From Devosiaceae bacterium (GTDB taxonomy: Bacteria > Pseudomonadota > Alphaproteobacteria > Rhizobiales > Devosiaceae): a stretch of 19,066 bases of DNA. Shown here piece after piece: positions 1 through 8,141 of the stretch. Made by a program: the position numbers and the translations under genes. Each line of letters begins with the position of its first letter. The first letter of the stretch is position 1. The stretch covers positions 1-19,066 of the forward strand of contig JAKISM010000029.1 in NCBI GenBank assembly GCA_021648585.1, written 5' to 3'. The notes beneath the pieces were generated by a model. It was not told the origin of the DNA and did not search any database. It was given only the letters and a program-made list of their open reading frames with translations.

Positions 1-2928
1 GATGAAGCTATTGGTGAGTTGCAAATTGAGCTTTTGGCACTTTATGAGAATATTAGCCAAGCGCTTGATCCAAATTTTTCAAAATTAGAAATGCGGATTA
101 AAGAATTAAGTGATAATATTAAAGAAACCCCAAGCAAAAAATCTATTGAACGACTAGAGGGACAAGTCCAAGAGTTAATTTCAAATAGCAATCAAACTAA
201 TGAACAATTAGATATTATTACAAAAAGAACTAATGTAGCAATTCCCTCAACTCAATCAGACTTTAATAATGATGTTGCTAATCCTACCCAATTAAAAGAA
301 ATTTCTGTAGCAATATCACAATTATCAAAAGCATTTGATGATCAAGCAAGTGATGAAAACCTTAACAATGTGCAATATGGCATTGAGCAGCTCGATGATA
401 GGCTTGCAAAACTTGAAGCAACAACTAGTGAAGCAAGCATAAGCATAACTAAAAAAAGCATAAGTAAAGAAGAAGTAGTTTCTCAACCAGCGCCCTTAAA
501 AAACGAGCAGACTTCAAAAACTCTACAAAGTAAACTTAACAATTCGCTGGTTAATGCCAGCGCACAAAATGTTGAAGATGCGCTTGAGGATATTAGGAGG
601 AGCTTTTTACAAGATATTGATCAAAGGGGTGATGATAAAAGTAGGATACAAGAAAATTTTCAAAATAGCCTGCAAGAAACTACTCACGAAAACACAATAG
701 CTCAAGTAGAGCAAAATGCAGATGAAAGTCATTTAATAAATAATGATGAAAATAATTACGAAGCAAATGTAGATTACAAAGCAAGTGTAGATAATGGACA
801 ATCAGAGCAATTATCTAGCAACCAGCATCAAGCACAAAATATCCCACTCATTGATAATGAATATGATTTTTCTGATGATAATGAAGAAGAGTTAGGGCAT
901 GATCTTACAAAAGAATTTGATAGTATAATTCATGATGGTTTTGATAAAGAGAGCAATGAACAACGCTTTGATGATAATGCAATTCAATTCGATAAAAAAC
1001 AAGACATACAAGAAAAACCTCCTCAAACCCCAATAACCCCTCAAGCACCAGTAGCTGACAAAGCAGTTATCGCAAAAGATAATTTGGCAAATGAGAAGCC
1101 CGCTAAACCAAGTTCAATTTTTGCGCAAGCGCCATCTTCATCATTTGATGATGAGGCAATAGAGGTTGCACCAGAGCGCCAAGAGATAAAACAAATAAGT
1201 ATTAATAATTTTGCTAATCAGCCAGTAAAAAACAGTAGCAAAAATACATTCATTGAAGCTGCAAGACGTGCTTCTATGTTACAAAACAAGCCATTACAGG
1301 TTGAAGAGAAACAATCTTTTATTGCCAAAGGACTTTCTCGTTTTAAGAGCGATAATCTCTCAAACGCTATAAATAAGACAAAAAAGCAAACACAAAATAA
1401 TACTCAAAAAGAAAATGATGTTAATGAAAAAAACGATAAATCATCGCAAACTGATAAAGGCAATTCAATAGTAAATCCTATTTCTTTGCTTAAGCGATTA
1501 ACAAAAAATAATAAGGACAAGACTAAACCTGCAAATGCTACATTAGAAGAAATGCCTAGCGAACAAAATGAAGCGCTAAAGCAAGATAAAACACCAAATA
1601 AAGAGAGCTTTATTTTTAAATATCGCAGGTCATTTTTACTAGCCAGTGCACTAGTTGTAGTAATTGTTTTGTCACTAAACTTACTAACTAAACGTAGTGA
1701 TGTTTCTGATAATCCTCAATTAGCTACAAATAATGATATTGAAAAACCTGCAATTATTGAAGAGCCTATAAGCGCCATAATACCTAAAGAAGAAACTCAA
1801 GATAATATATCATTAGATACTAGCGCTGCGCCAAATCCGATGATTGACAATACAAGCACTGGCGCTATTGGCCCAATTGATGAATTGCCAATTTCCCAAG
1901 TGCGCATTATTAATCAAGCAATACCCTTGTCCCTAACTTCTAGTTCAACTCAAGAAAATCTAAGCGAAACACAAATTGGTGAAAAAACGGCTAACCTAAC
2001 AAATATTACAGATGAATTAATAGAAATTGACACAAGTAAATTCATCAAGGATTTTACTCCATTAGCAACTGCCTTAGAATTGCCAAATGAAAAAATTGGT
2101 CCCCTTGCTCTAAGAGAAGCAGCAGCTAATGGCGATTCTCGTGCGCAATTTGAAGTAGGAGCAATTTATGGTGAGGGCAAAGCGCTTACACAAGATTTTG
2201 CAAGCGCAGCAATTTGGTTTGAGCGTGCCGCAGCCAATGGATTTGCTCCAGCTAGCTTACGCCTTGGTGGACTTTATGAAAGTGGCAAAGGGGTTGAAAA
2301 AAACTATGAGCAAGCCAAATTGTGGTATTTTCGTTCAGCAGAAGCTGGCAATAGAATGGCAATGCATAATCTTGCTTCTCTTTATGCGGGGGGTGAACTT
2401 GGCGAGCAAAAATTCTTGCAAGCAATAGAATGGTTTGAGCGTGCGGCAAAATATGGACTAACCGATAGTCAGTTTAATCTTGGTATGTTACACGCTCGTG
2501 GTCTTGGGGTAAAACAAGATTTAGAAACTGCCTATTTCTGGTTTTCATTAGCTGCTAAAAATGGTGACAAAGATGCGCTAAAAGCTAAAGATGATGTAGC
2601 CCGTTCGCTTAATTCTGATATTGTTATGCAAGTACAAGCAAAGTTAGATAGCTGGGAAAGAGAAGAGATTGATCTAAAAGCTAATTTTGCACCAATAGGC
2701 ACATGGGCAAAAGATTTTAATCCCGGCCCAACAATTAAAAGTGCTAATGTGGTAGAAAAAGTACAAACCGCACTTAAGCGCCTTGGTTTTGATATTGGAG
2801 AGCCAGATGGTTTAATGGGGCCTCGTACAAAAGCCGCAATTAAAGAATTTGAAAAGGCAACAGGCATGTCACTTTCTGGAGCGGTTAACCCACGCTTACT
2901 TGCAGTACTTGGATCGCAACCTGTTTAA
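1..2928 (+). CDS. podJ: PodJ-like polar organelle development protein, 5' truncated by window
   Basis: Frame 1 is open from the first base of the window, so the gene starts upstream; the TTG at 19 is only the first start-like codon inside the window. 975 residues are visible. Residues 1 to about 540 are hydrophilic, rich in Asn, Asp, Glu and Gln, with short coiled-coil-like stretches. One membrane segment lies near residues 543-562. A linker leads to four Sel1-type repeats (about 702-864; motifs such as WFERAAANG and GLGVKQD), and a peptidoglycan_binding_1 domain closes the protein (about 916-975; LKRLGFDIGEPDGLMGPRTK). Coiled cytoplasmic region, single membrane span, periplasmic Sel1 repeats and a terminal peptidoglycan-binding domain match the known architecture of PodJ, which marks a cell pole in Caulobacter and Rhizobiales. 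The function is inferred from architecture; the coiled-coil part typical of PodJ would lie mostly upstream. An unrelated Sel1/PG-binding envelope protein is the alternative. Confidence 0.75.
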   Translation, partial: DEAIGELQIELLALYENISQALDPNFSKLEMRIKELSDNIKETPSKKSIERLEGQVQELISNSNQTNEQLDIITKRTNVAIPSTQSDFNNDVANPTQLKEISVAISQLSKAFDDQASDENLNNVQYGIEQLDDRLAKLEATTSEASISITKKSISKEEVVSQPAPLKNEQTSKTLQSKLNNSLVNASAQNVEDALEDIRRSFLQDIDQRGDDKSRIQENFQNSLQETTHENTIAQVEQNADESHLINNDENNYEANVDYKASVDNGQSEQLSSNQHQAQNIPLIDNEYDFSDDNEEELGHDLTKEFDSIIHDGFDKESNEQRFDDNAIQFDKKQDIQEKPPQTPITPQAPVADKAVIAKDNLANEKPAKPSSIFAQAPSSSFDDEAIEVAPERQEIKQISINNFANQPVKNSSKNTFIEAARRASMLQNKPLQVEEKQSFIAKGLSRFKSDNLSNAINKTKKQTQNNTQKENDVNEKNDKSSQTDKGNSIVNPISLLKRLTKNNKDKTKPANATLEEMPSEQNEALKQDKTPNKESFIFKYRRSFLLASALVVVIVLSLNLLTKRSDVSDNPQLATNNDIEKPAIIEEPISAIIPKEETQDNISLDTSAAPNPMIDNTSTGAIGPIDELPISQVRIINQAIPLSLTSSSTQENLSETQIGEKTANLTNITDELIEIDTSKFIKDFTPLATALELPNEKIGPLALREAAANGDSRAQFEVGAIYGEGKALTQDFASAAIWFERAAANGFAPASLRLGGLYESGKGVEKNYEQAKLWYFRSAEAGNRMAMHNLASLYAGGELGEQKFLQAIEWFERAAKYGLTDSQFNLGMLHARGLGVKQDLETAYFWFSLAAKNGDKDALKAKDDVARSLNSDIVMQVQAKLDSWEREEIDLKANFAPIGTWAKDFNPGPTIKSANVVEKVQTALKRLGFDIGEPDGLMGPRTKAAIKEFEKATGMSLSGAVNPRLLAVLGSQPV

Positions 2929-3047
2929 TTATATAAAACTAAGGCCAGAGCAAATATTTTTGACGCTTTATTTTGCCCTTAAGTTGACGAGCGCATAAAG
3001 ACAGGCTTATTGCTATATTATATTTCATTTTTATTTAGGTAATTTCA

Positions 3048-3983
3048 TTGCAAATTTATCTTCCAATAGCTGAACTCTCGCTTAATATATTTTTCCTTAT
3101 TGGAATTGGCGGTGCGGTTGGGTTTTTGTCTGGAATGTTTGGAGTGGGGGGAGGGTTTTTGCTCACTCCATTATTAATTTTTTCTGGCATTCCAGCTCCC
3201 GTTGCAGTGGCATCTGTTAGCGGGCAAGTTGTAGCAGCTTCAACCTCTGGCGCTCTAAGTTATATGCGCCGTAATTTAATAGATTTTCACCTTGCGCTTT
3301 ATCTCGTATTATCAGGAGTAATAGGTGCATTTTTAGGGGTCTATACTTTTTCAGCTCTAAGAAATGCTGGCCAAATCGATTTAGTTATTTCAGTTGGTTA
3401 TCTAGTATTTTTAGGCTTCATTGGATTAATTATGCTCAATGAGGCAATACGCTCCTTGTGGCGGCATAAAATGGGTAAAGACCTACCAATGAAACTGCCG
3501 GGTCAGCATAATTGGGTGCATGGCTTGCCTTTAAGAATTCGCTTTAAGCGTTCAAACCTTTATGTCTCAGTAATACCTGTTTTAATCATTGGCTCTTCAA
3601 TAGGTTTTTTAGGCGCATTATTGGGCATTGGCGGCGGGTTTATTCTAGTTCCTGCTTTAATTTATATTTTGCGAGTTCCCGGATCGGTAGTGATTGGCAC
3701 TGCTTTGGTGCAAGTAATAGCTATTATGGCAGCCTCTGTGATTTTACACGCTATGAACAATTATTCTGTTGATGTATTATTAGCTTTTTGTCTAATGGTT
3801 GGCGGGGTTGTAGGTGCACAATTTGGGGCATCAGTTGGCAAGATAATGCGTGGCGATCAATTACGAGCAATGTTAGCACTTATAGTTTTAGCTGTAGCAA
3901 TTAGATTTGCGTTCTTACTTTTCTTTACTCCTGAGGATATTTTTTCAACCTCAATTATAAGCCTTTCGGAGTTAGTAAAATGA
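3048..3983 (+). CDS. TSUP family (TauE/SafE, DUF81) transporter
   Basis: A 311-residue hydrophobic protein with the two-fold internal repeat of the TSUP family. The first half carries GFLSGMFGVGGGFLLTPLL (about 25-43) and the second GFLGALLGIGGGFILVPALI, each in a helical hairpin. A hydrophilic loop (about 139-170) separates the halves. The family exports or imports sulfite, sulfoacetate and other organosulfur or carboxylate anions across the inner membrane; the substrate here cannot be read from sequence. The start is TTG, with an in-frame stop at 3036-3038 just upstream and only a weak ribosome site. The stop overlaps the next gene's ATG by 4 bases (ATGA), so the two are translationally coupled. 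Pairing with a TIGR02186 protein is typical of alphaproteobacteria. Confidence 0.88.
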   Translation: MQIYLPIAELSLNIFFLIGIGGAVGFLSGMFGVGGGFLLTPLLIFSGIPAPVAVASVSGQVVAASTSGALSYMRRNLIDFHLALYLVLSGVIGAFLGVYTFSALRNAGQIDLVISVGYLVFLGFIGLIMLNEAIRSLWRHKMGKDLPMKLPGQHNWVHGLPLRIRFKRSNLYVSVIPVLIIGSSIGFLGALLGIGGGFILVPALIYILRVPGSVVIGTALVQVIAIMAASVILHAMNNYSVDVLLAFCLMVGGVVGAQFGASVGKIMRGDQLRAMLALIVLAVAIRFAFLLFFTPEDIFSTSIISLSELVK

Positions 3984-4750
3984 GAGCAATTAAATCCATA
4001 ATTTTTGCTTTTTTACTATTTGGTTTTTCCTCGAACATGGCTTTGTCACAAAGAACTATTAGCGCCCTATCAGATAGAGAAATTTTAATCGATCAGGGAT
4101 TTACTGGCGAAACATTAACGATTTTTGGAAATATTGAGCCAGATATAGGCGCTAAAAAACAATATGTTGAAGGGCCATTTTCTATTGCTGTTATTATTCA
4201 AGGGCCAGCTATTAATCGGGTGGTGAGAAAAAAGACTTATAACTTTGGTATTTGGCTTAATAGTGAGCAATTAATTTTTGAGAAATTACCATCTTATTAT
4301 TGGTTATTGAGCAGCGAAAAACCAGAAAATTTTGCATCAAGTGAGATATTAGCGGAAGCTGGGTTATTGCCAATAATGCAACCTCTTGTAGCTAGCACTA
4401 AGGGCGAGGGGGAGCAAAAAATATTTAGCAATGAACTTGTTCGCCTAATGAAAGAAAAAGGACTTTTTGGCATTAATGAAAATGGAGTAAAATTTCATTC
4501 AAATAGTCTTTATTCAATAAATTTAGAATTGCCCTCTGATGTACCTGTTGGGAGTTTTCTTGCAACAACATATTTGTTCAAAGGGGGAGAAATAATACAT
4601 AAGCGCTCGGAAGGGTTTTCTGTGCGAAAAACGGGGTTTGAAAGGCTTTTAGGAACGTCTGCAAAAAAATCTCCTTTTCTCTATGGTGTTTTTACAGTTC
4701 TTTTGGCATTATTCACTGGCTGGCTTGGTGGAGTAGCGTTCCGCCGTTAA
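3980..4750 (+). CDS. Alph_Pro_TM / TIGR02186 family membrane-anchored protein
   Basis: 256 residues. An N-terminal signal sequence (about 1-24) precedes a beta-rich extracytoplasmic domain that begins with the family-typical ISALSDREILIDQGFTGE and IFGNIEP blocks. One C-terminal membrane span lies near 233-252 and ends in FRR. The family (PF09608/TIGR02186) is known almost only from alphaproteobacteria and has no established biochemical function. The 4-base overlap with the TSUP gene suggests a periplasmic accessory subunit of that transporter; this is inference from gene order. Confidence 0.82.
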   Translation: MRAIKSIIFAFLLFGFSSNMALSQRTISALSDREILIDQGFTGETLTIFGNIEPDIGAKKQYVEGPFSIAVIIQGPAINRVVRKKTYNFGIWLNSEQLIFEKLPSYYWLLSSEKPENFASSEILAEAGLLPIMQPLVASTKGEGEQKIFSNELVRLMKEKGLFGINENGVKFHSNSLYSINLELPSDVPVGSFLATTYLFKGGEIIHKRSEGFSVRKTGFERLLGTSAKKSPFLYGVFTVLLALFTGWLGGVAFRR

Positions 4751-4763
4751 TTTGGAAAATATT

Positions 4764-5210
4764 ATGACACATATCCCCCCCTTTTGGTCTCGCATTGTTA
4801 CATTAGCAGGAGTTTTTGGGCTATTGCCGTTTGTGCTCGCATTTATTGTAACGATTAATCCCAACTTGTTACCTATTGATAAAGCAATTTTTGAATCTGC
4901 AATAATTGGCTTTGGCGTTCTTATATTATCTTTTCTTGGTGGGGTGCGTTGGGGAATACGTTTACAAGGAGGCGCTGGCTCTGATCTTATTTTCATTGTT
5001 GGAATGCTTGGCTCAGCAGTTGGGTTTTTTATTCTATTAATGCCACATGATTTTGGCCTTATAGTTTTAACTATTGGTTTTGCTCTGCAAGGCGCATGGG
5101 ATATTTGGTCTTCTGGAGTTCCGCAATTCTATGCCCGCCTTCGTGCTTCTATGACAGGGCTTGTTTGTTTAATTTTAATTGCTATTTTAATTGCAAGAAT
5201 TTTTATTTGA
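4764..5210 (+). CDS. DUF3429 domain inner-membrane protein
   Basis: 148 residues with about five hydrophobic helices. DUF3429-like signatures are visible: FLGGVRWGIRLQ (about residues 52-63) and LQGAWDIWS near residue 110, the latter followed by the hydrophilic segment FYARLR. The function of the family is unknown. The frame extends upstream to a TTG at 4752, but GGA at 4754-4756 is then seven bases before the ATG at 4764, so the upstream codons look like the ribosome site and ATG 4764 is chosen. It lies 13 bases after the TIGR02186 gene and is probably in the same transcript. Confidence 0.78.
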   Translation: MTHIPPFWSRIVTLAGVFGLLPFVLAFIVTINPNLLPIDKAIFESAIIGFGVLILSFLGGVRWGIRLQGGAGSDLIFIVGMLGSAVGFFILLMPHDFGLIVLTIGFALQGAWDIWSSGVPQFYARLRASMTGLVCLILIAILIARIFI

Positions 5211-5240
5211 AGCTTATTTTCTAATTAAATGGATATTATA

Positions 5241-5999
5241 ATGACACAAAAAATTATTTTTATCACTGGCGCAACCGCCGGTTTCGGAGAAGCAACGGCA
5301 AGGCTTTTTGCAAAAAATGGCTGGAAAGTAGTAGCAACTGGCCGACGTTTAGAGCGACTTGAGAAGTTGCAGAATGCTTTAGGCAAAGACAAAGTACATA
5401 TCGCACAAATGGATCTCACAGATCATGCTTCGATTAAAAATGCTATAGATAATCTTCCAAATGAGTTTAAGCCAATAGATTGCCTGCTCAATAATGGTGG
5501 CTTAGCGCTTGGTTTAGGATCAATCCCAGACATAAAAATTGATGATTGGCGAATTATGGTTGAAACTAATATTATGGGTTTGATTTTAACTACGCAAGAA
5601 ATGATACCATTATTAAAGCAAGCAGGGCGTGGGGCTTCAATTATAAATATTGGCTCAGTTGCTGCACGAAATGCTTATCCGGGAGGTAATACTTATGGTG
5701 CAACCAAAGCCTTTGTTTCTCAATTTTCTTATAATTTGCGCACTGATCTAGCAGGCTCAGATATCCGTGTAACCGAATTAGCACCTGGTATGGCAAAGTC
5801 TGAATTTATGAAGGTTCGCACTTATGGCGATGATGATGTTAATGAGAGTTTTTATGAAGGGCTTGAGCCAATTTTACCTGAGGACATTGCTAATAATGTT
5901 TGGTTTATCGCAAATCAACCAGACCATATTAATATTAATATGATCGAAATTATGCCGCTTTGTCAGGTACCCGGAAGGCCTGAAATAATTCGTAAATAA
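5241..5999 (+). CDS. ydfG: NADP-dependent 3-hydroxy acid dehydrogenase (short-chain dehydrogenase)
   Basis: 252 residues, the classical SDR length. Visible motifs are the Rossmann TGATAGFG (9-16), basic TGRR after the second strand (NADP preference), an NNGG variant of NNAG, INIGS with the catalytic Ser, YGATK (catalytic Tyr and Lys) and the PG motif after the sixth strand. The C-terminal half (EFMKVRTYGDDD, LPEDIANNVWF, HININMIEIMP) strongly resembles E. coli YdfG, which oxidises L-allo-threonine and serine and reduces malonic semialdehyde. An ATG also exists at 5229, but GGA at 5231-5233 sits seven bases before the ATG at 5241, so 5241 is preferred. It starts 30 bases after the DUF3429 gene. 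Broad-specificity SDR is certain; the YdfG substrate set is inferred. Confidence 0.88.
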   Translation: MTQKIIFITGATAGFGEATARLFAKNGWKVVATGRRLERLEKLQNALGKDKVHIAQMDLTDHASIKNAIDNLPNEFKPIDCLLNNGGLALGLGSIPDIKIDDWRIMVETNIMGLILTTQEMIPLLKQAGRGASIINIGSVAARNAYPGGNTYGATKAFVSQFSYNLRTDLAGSDIRVTELAPGMAKSEFMKVRTYGDDDVNESFYEGLEPILPEDIANNVWFIANQPDHININMIEIMPLCQVPGRPEIIRK

Positions 6000-6046
6000 A
6001 TGTCGCAAATATTCAATATTGGGGCATAAAGATATTGTAGTTTTAG

Positions 6047-6146
6047 ATTATTTAAGACTCTTCGCTACGCTCAGAGTGACATCTAGAAATAGCTTAGTGT
6101 TATTAAAAGATGTCATATTGAGCAAAGCGAAATATCTTAGATAATT
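6047..6146. repeat. Imperfect palindromic intergenic repeat
   Basis: The 31-base arms at 6054-6084 and 6108-6138 pair in inverted orientation at 23 of 31 positions, and the similarity runs a few bases further out on both sides. The left arm contains CTTCGCTACGCTCAGAGTGACA and the right arm GATGTCATATTGAGCAAAGCG. The loop is about 23 bases. This sequence type (GATGTCA..TGAGC..AGCGAA) occurs as a dispersed, probably non-autonomous palindromic repeat in many bacterial genomes. No coding sense is seen. It fills the gap between ydfG and the VOC gene and could serve as a terminator-like or mRNA-end structure. Confidence 0.7.
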
Positions 6147-6175
6147 TGCTAAATTTTCTAAAACAGGAGTTAGAA

Positions 6176-6556
6176 ATGAAATTTCGATATACAATTCTTT
6201 ATGTTAAAGATGTAAAATCAGCACTTGATTTTTATGTTGCGGCGTTTGGTGCTAAGCAAAAAATGTTACATGAAAGCGGTGATTATGGCGAATTGGACAC
6301 GGGCAACACTATTCTTGCTTTTTCTTCGCTTGAACTTATGCGCCAGCTTGGCAAAACTCCAAAACCAGCAGATGCTGGTGCGCCAAGTTTTGAAATAGCT
6401 TTTGAAACTGATGATGTTGAGGCAGGGGTTAATAGGGCAATTAAAGCTGGTGCAAAATTAATTTCAAAGCCTAGCAAAATGGATTGGGGTCAAACCATTG
6501 CTTATGTGTCAGATGAAAATGGATTTTTAATAGAAATTTGCACCCCCATTGGATAA
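6176..6556 (+). CDS. VOC (glyoxalase/bleomycin resistance fold) protein
   Basis: 126 residues with two beta-alpha-beta-beta-beta modules. Module one opens with FRYTILYVKDVKSALDFYVA, and module two with SFEIAFETDDVEAGVNRAIKAG and ends with DENGFLIEICTP. The first metal-ligand position of glyoxalase I (usually His) appears to be Tyr or Thr, so a lactoylglutathione lyase role is not supported; a binding or resistance-type member is equally possible. AGGAG at 6165-6169 lies six bases before ATG 6176, which fixes the start; the frame runs further up only into the ribosome site. The stop is followed four bases later by the next gene's ATG, so the two are co-transcribed. Confidence 0.85.
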   Translation: MKFRYTILYVKDVKSALDFYVAAFGAKQKMLHESGDYGELDTGNTILAFSSLELMRQLGKTPKPADAGAPSFEIAFETDDVEAGVNRAIKAGAKLISKPSKMDWGQTIAYVSDENGFLIEICTPIG

Positions 6557-6560
6557 TAAT

Positions 6561-6917
6561 ATGAACCTATCAAAAAATGAACAGGTACAAAAATTTCTTG
6601 ATGACATAAGAGATATTGATGATGAGAAATATCAAATTTTACAACAATGTCGCAAAATTACCTTTTCGCTTAACAAAGATATTACTGAGCGCATTATATA
6701 TGGTGGCATTATGTTTACAAAAAATAATGAAGATTTTGGTGGAATTTTTGTTAGTAAAAAACACGTTTCCTTTGAATTCACAAACGGCTCTCAGCTTGCA
6801 GATGAAAATGCTTTACTTGAGGGCAAAGGCAAATATCGCCGCCATCTAAAACTAAAAACTATAAGCGATATAAAAGAAAAGCAGGTTGAATATTTCGTTA
6901 AACAAGTAGCAATTTAA
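6561..6917 (+). CDS. DUF1801 domain protein
   Basis: 118 residues. The region KITFSLNKDITERIIYGGIMF and the C-terminal GKGKYRRHLKLKTISDI match the DUF1801 (YdhG-like) fold, a small iron-chaperone-like domain of unclear function, often beside VOC proteins. An in-frame TTG exists at 6549 inside the preceding gene, but GGA at 6551-6553 lies seven bases before ATG 6561, so that ATG is taken. Its TAA (6915-6917) overlaps the stop of the convergent AraC gene, so the two genes end in the same four bases and no terminator hairpin fits between them. Confidence 0.78.
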   Translation: MNLSKNEQVQKFLDDIRDIDDEKYQILQQCRKITFSLNKDITERIIYGGIMFTKNNEDFGGIFVSKKHVSFEFTNGSQLADENALLEGKGKYRRHLKLKTISDIKEKQVEYFVKQVAI

Positions 6918-7559
6918 TTATAGGCCAAATTATCTAATTGTCTTAATATTTCAGGGTGAGAATTTATTTTTGCTGGCGTAATATTTAGCCAACGCTTAAA
7001 TTCACGATTCATATGAGCTTGATCAGAATAACCGCACATAATCGCACTTTGAGCCAGATTAACCGAACCCCCTATAATTCTTGCGGTTTTTCTAACTCTA
7101 GCCAATGATAACCAAGCAGCTGGGGTACGACCTGTTTGCGATTTTAATAATCTTTGTAAAGTTCGTGTGCTAACCCCTAAAAGCTTAGCTACTTCGCTAA
7201 TTCTAATTACATCAGAAGCTAAACAAGCTAAGGCTTCTTTTACATTTGGGCATAGGGAAGTGAAATTTTCAATCCTCTCAGAAATTTCTATGCTCATGCT
7301 CACATTCAAGCCCCTTTAATGATGAAAATAATTGTTGTTGTTTAATTATTGTGCCTGCCTTTAGCCTAAACCCTTGCAAATAATCACCAGCGTTAATTGC
7401 AGCAAAATAGCTTTTCTCATCAAGTGAAGTGATTGTGCAGCGAGGAGTTTGTCCTTTACTTGCCCAAAATAATATATCCCGACAACCATCTGGTATCACG
7501 ATATTTTTGCTATTTTTTTTGGCTTTATATTGCCATTTTTCAAGAATTGTGTTGTGCAT
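6914..7559 (-). pseudogene. AraC-family transcriptional regulator, split by a frameshift
   Basis: Two overlapping reading frames on the minus strand together make one AraC regulator. The first (7559 down to 7278, 93 codons) holds the N-terminal sensor part (NIVIPDGCRDILFWASK, then GFRLKAGTIIKQQQLFSSLKG), as in DUF6597-type AraC proteins. The second (7309 down to 6914, 131 codons from a TTG) holds a complete AraC DNA-binding domain with both helix-turn-helix units (ISEVAKLLGVSTRTLQRLL and CGYSDQAHMNREFKRWL). Removing one base from the C4 run at 7311-7314 (G4 on the coding strand) gives ...SSLKGLNVSMS... and a continuous protein of about 214 residues, the expected length. Causes to consider are a real inactivating indel, a sequencing error, or coupled expression of two pieces. 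It is divergent from the cytochrome gene. Confidence 0.75.
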
Positions 7560-7579
7560 GATATTAATTTATCAAACTA

Positions 7580-7596
7580 ATATGCAATGTGCAAAT
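7580..7596. promoter_or_regulatory. Inverted repeat between divergent araC-like and cytochrome genes
   Basis: ATATGCA-ATG-TGCAAAT is a 7-3-7 inverted repeat with one mismatch, in the 76-base gap between the divergent starts at 7559 and 7636. Position and symmetry would suit an operator or overlapping promoter, but no -10/-35 pair is clear and AraC proteins usually bind direct repeats. Weak call. Confidence 0.25.
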
Positions 7597-7635
7597 AATA
7601 CTATATTGCTGGTTTTGAAATTATAAGGAAAACAA

Positions 7636-8097
7636 ATGCAAAAACTAAGCTGGATATTAAATATTATTCTTATCATTATTATTGGTGCAATGATCTATAT
7701 GTTCTTAATTAAAGGCTCAACTCTTAAAAGTGAAGATGGGCGTACGGCGATTATTATTAATGATGCTGAACGTAATATGATGCTTGGTGATATGCGTAAA
7801 TTTTTAGAAAATGTGCAAATAATTACCGTAGCACTTGGTGAAAATGATATGGAAGCTATTGTTGTGGCGGCTGAAAATGTTGGCCTAAGAGATGAAAATC
7901 CACCACCTTCTTTAATTGCTAAATTACCGCTTGAATTTAAGACAATGGGCATGGATACGCATAAGGCATTTGATGAATTGGCAGGCCTCGCAAAAACTGA
8001 TGGCGATATTCAAACTGTGGCTAGTGCGCTTGGCAATATATTGATAAATTGCACAACTTGTCATGCGGCATATAAAATTATGCTGGAAGAGGAATAA
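7636..8097 (+). CDS. Cytochrome c'-like monohaem protein with N-terminal membrane anchor
   Basis: 153 residues. A very hydrophobic segment (about 6-25) carries no clear cleavage site and looks like a signal anchor. The rest is predicted helical and ends with the haem c motif CTTCH at 139-143 followed by AAYK. A C-terminal CXXCH on the last helix of a helical bundle is typical of cytochrome c' (class II), which binds haem in the periplasm and in known members binds NO or CO. The body is shorter and more divergent than standard cytochrome c', so the assignment rests on fold logic and the motif. AAGGA at 7625-7629 lies six bases before the ATG. The gene is monocistronic and divergent from the broken AraC gene. 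Confidence 0.72.
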   Translation: MQKLSWILNIILIIIIGAMIYMFLIKGSTLKSEDGRTAIIINDAERNMMLGDMRKFLENVQIITVALGENDMEAIVVAAENVGLRDENPPPSLIAKLPLEFKTMGMDTHKAFDELAGLAKTDGDIQTVASALGNILINCTTCHAAYKIMLEEE

Positions 8098-8141
8098 GTT
8101 TGAAATCTCCTACATTGCAAACATAAAGCTAAAAAACAAAA

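Noticed and set aside
2941..2990. Rho-independent terminator after the podJ-like gene
   Set aside because: The complementarity between AAGG..GCAAATA and TATTTTGCCCTT needs a five-base bulge and lacks a following T run, so it is not convincing.
6176..6556. Glyoxalase I (gloA) assignment
   Set aside because: The first metal-ligand position is not His and the overall match is to the broad VOC superfamily only.
7278..7314. Programmed ribosomal frameshift in the AraC gene
   Set aside because: The join needs a +1 shift at AAG-GGG-C without a known slippery signal or stimulatory structure; a simple indel in the G4 run explains it better.
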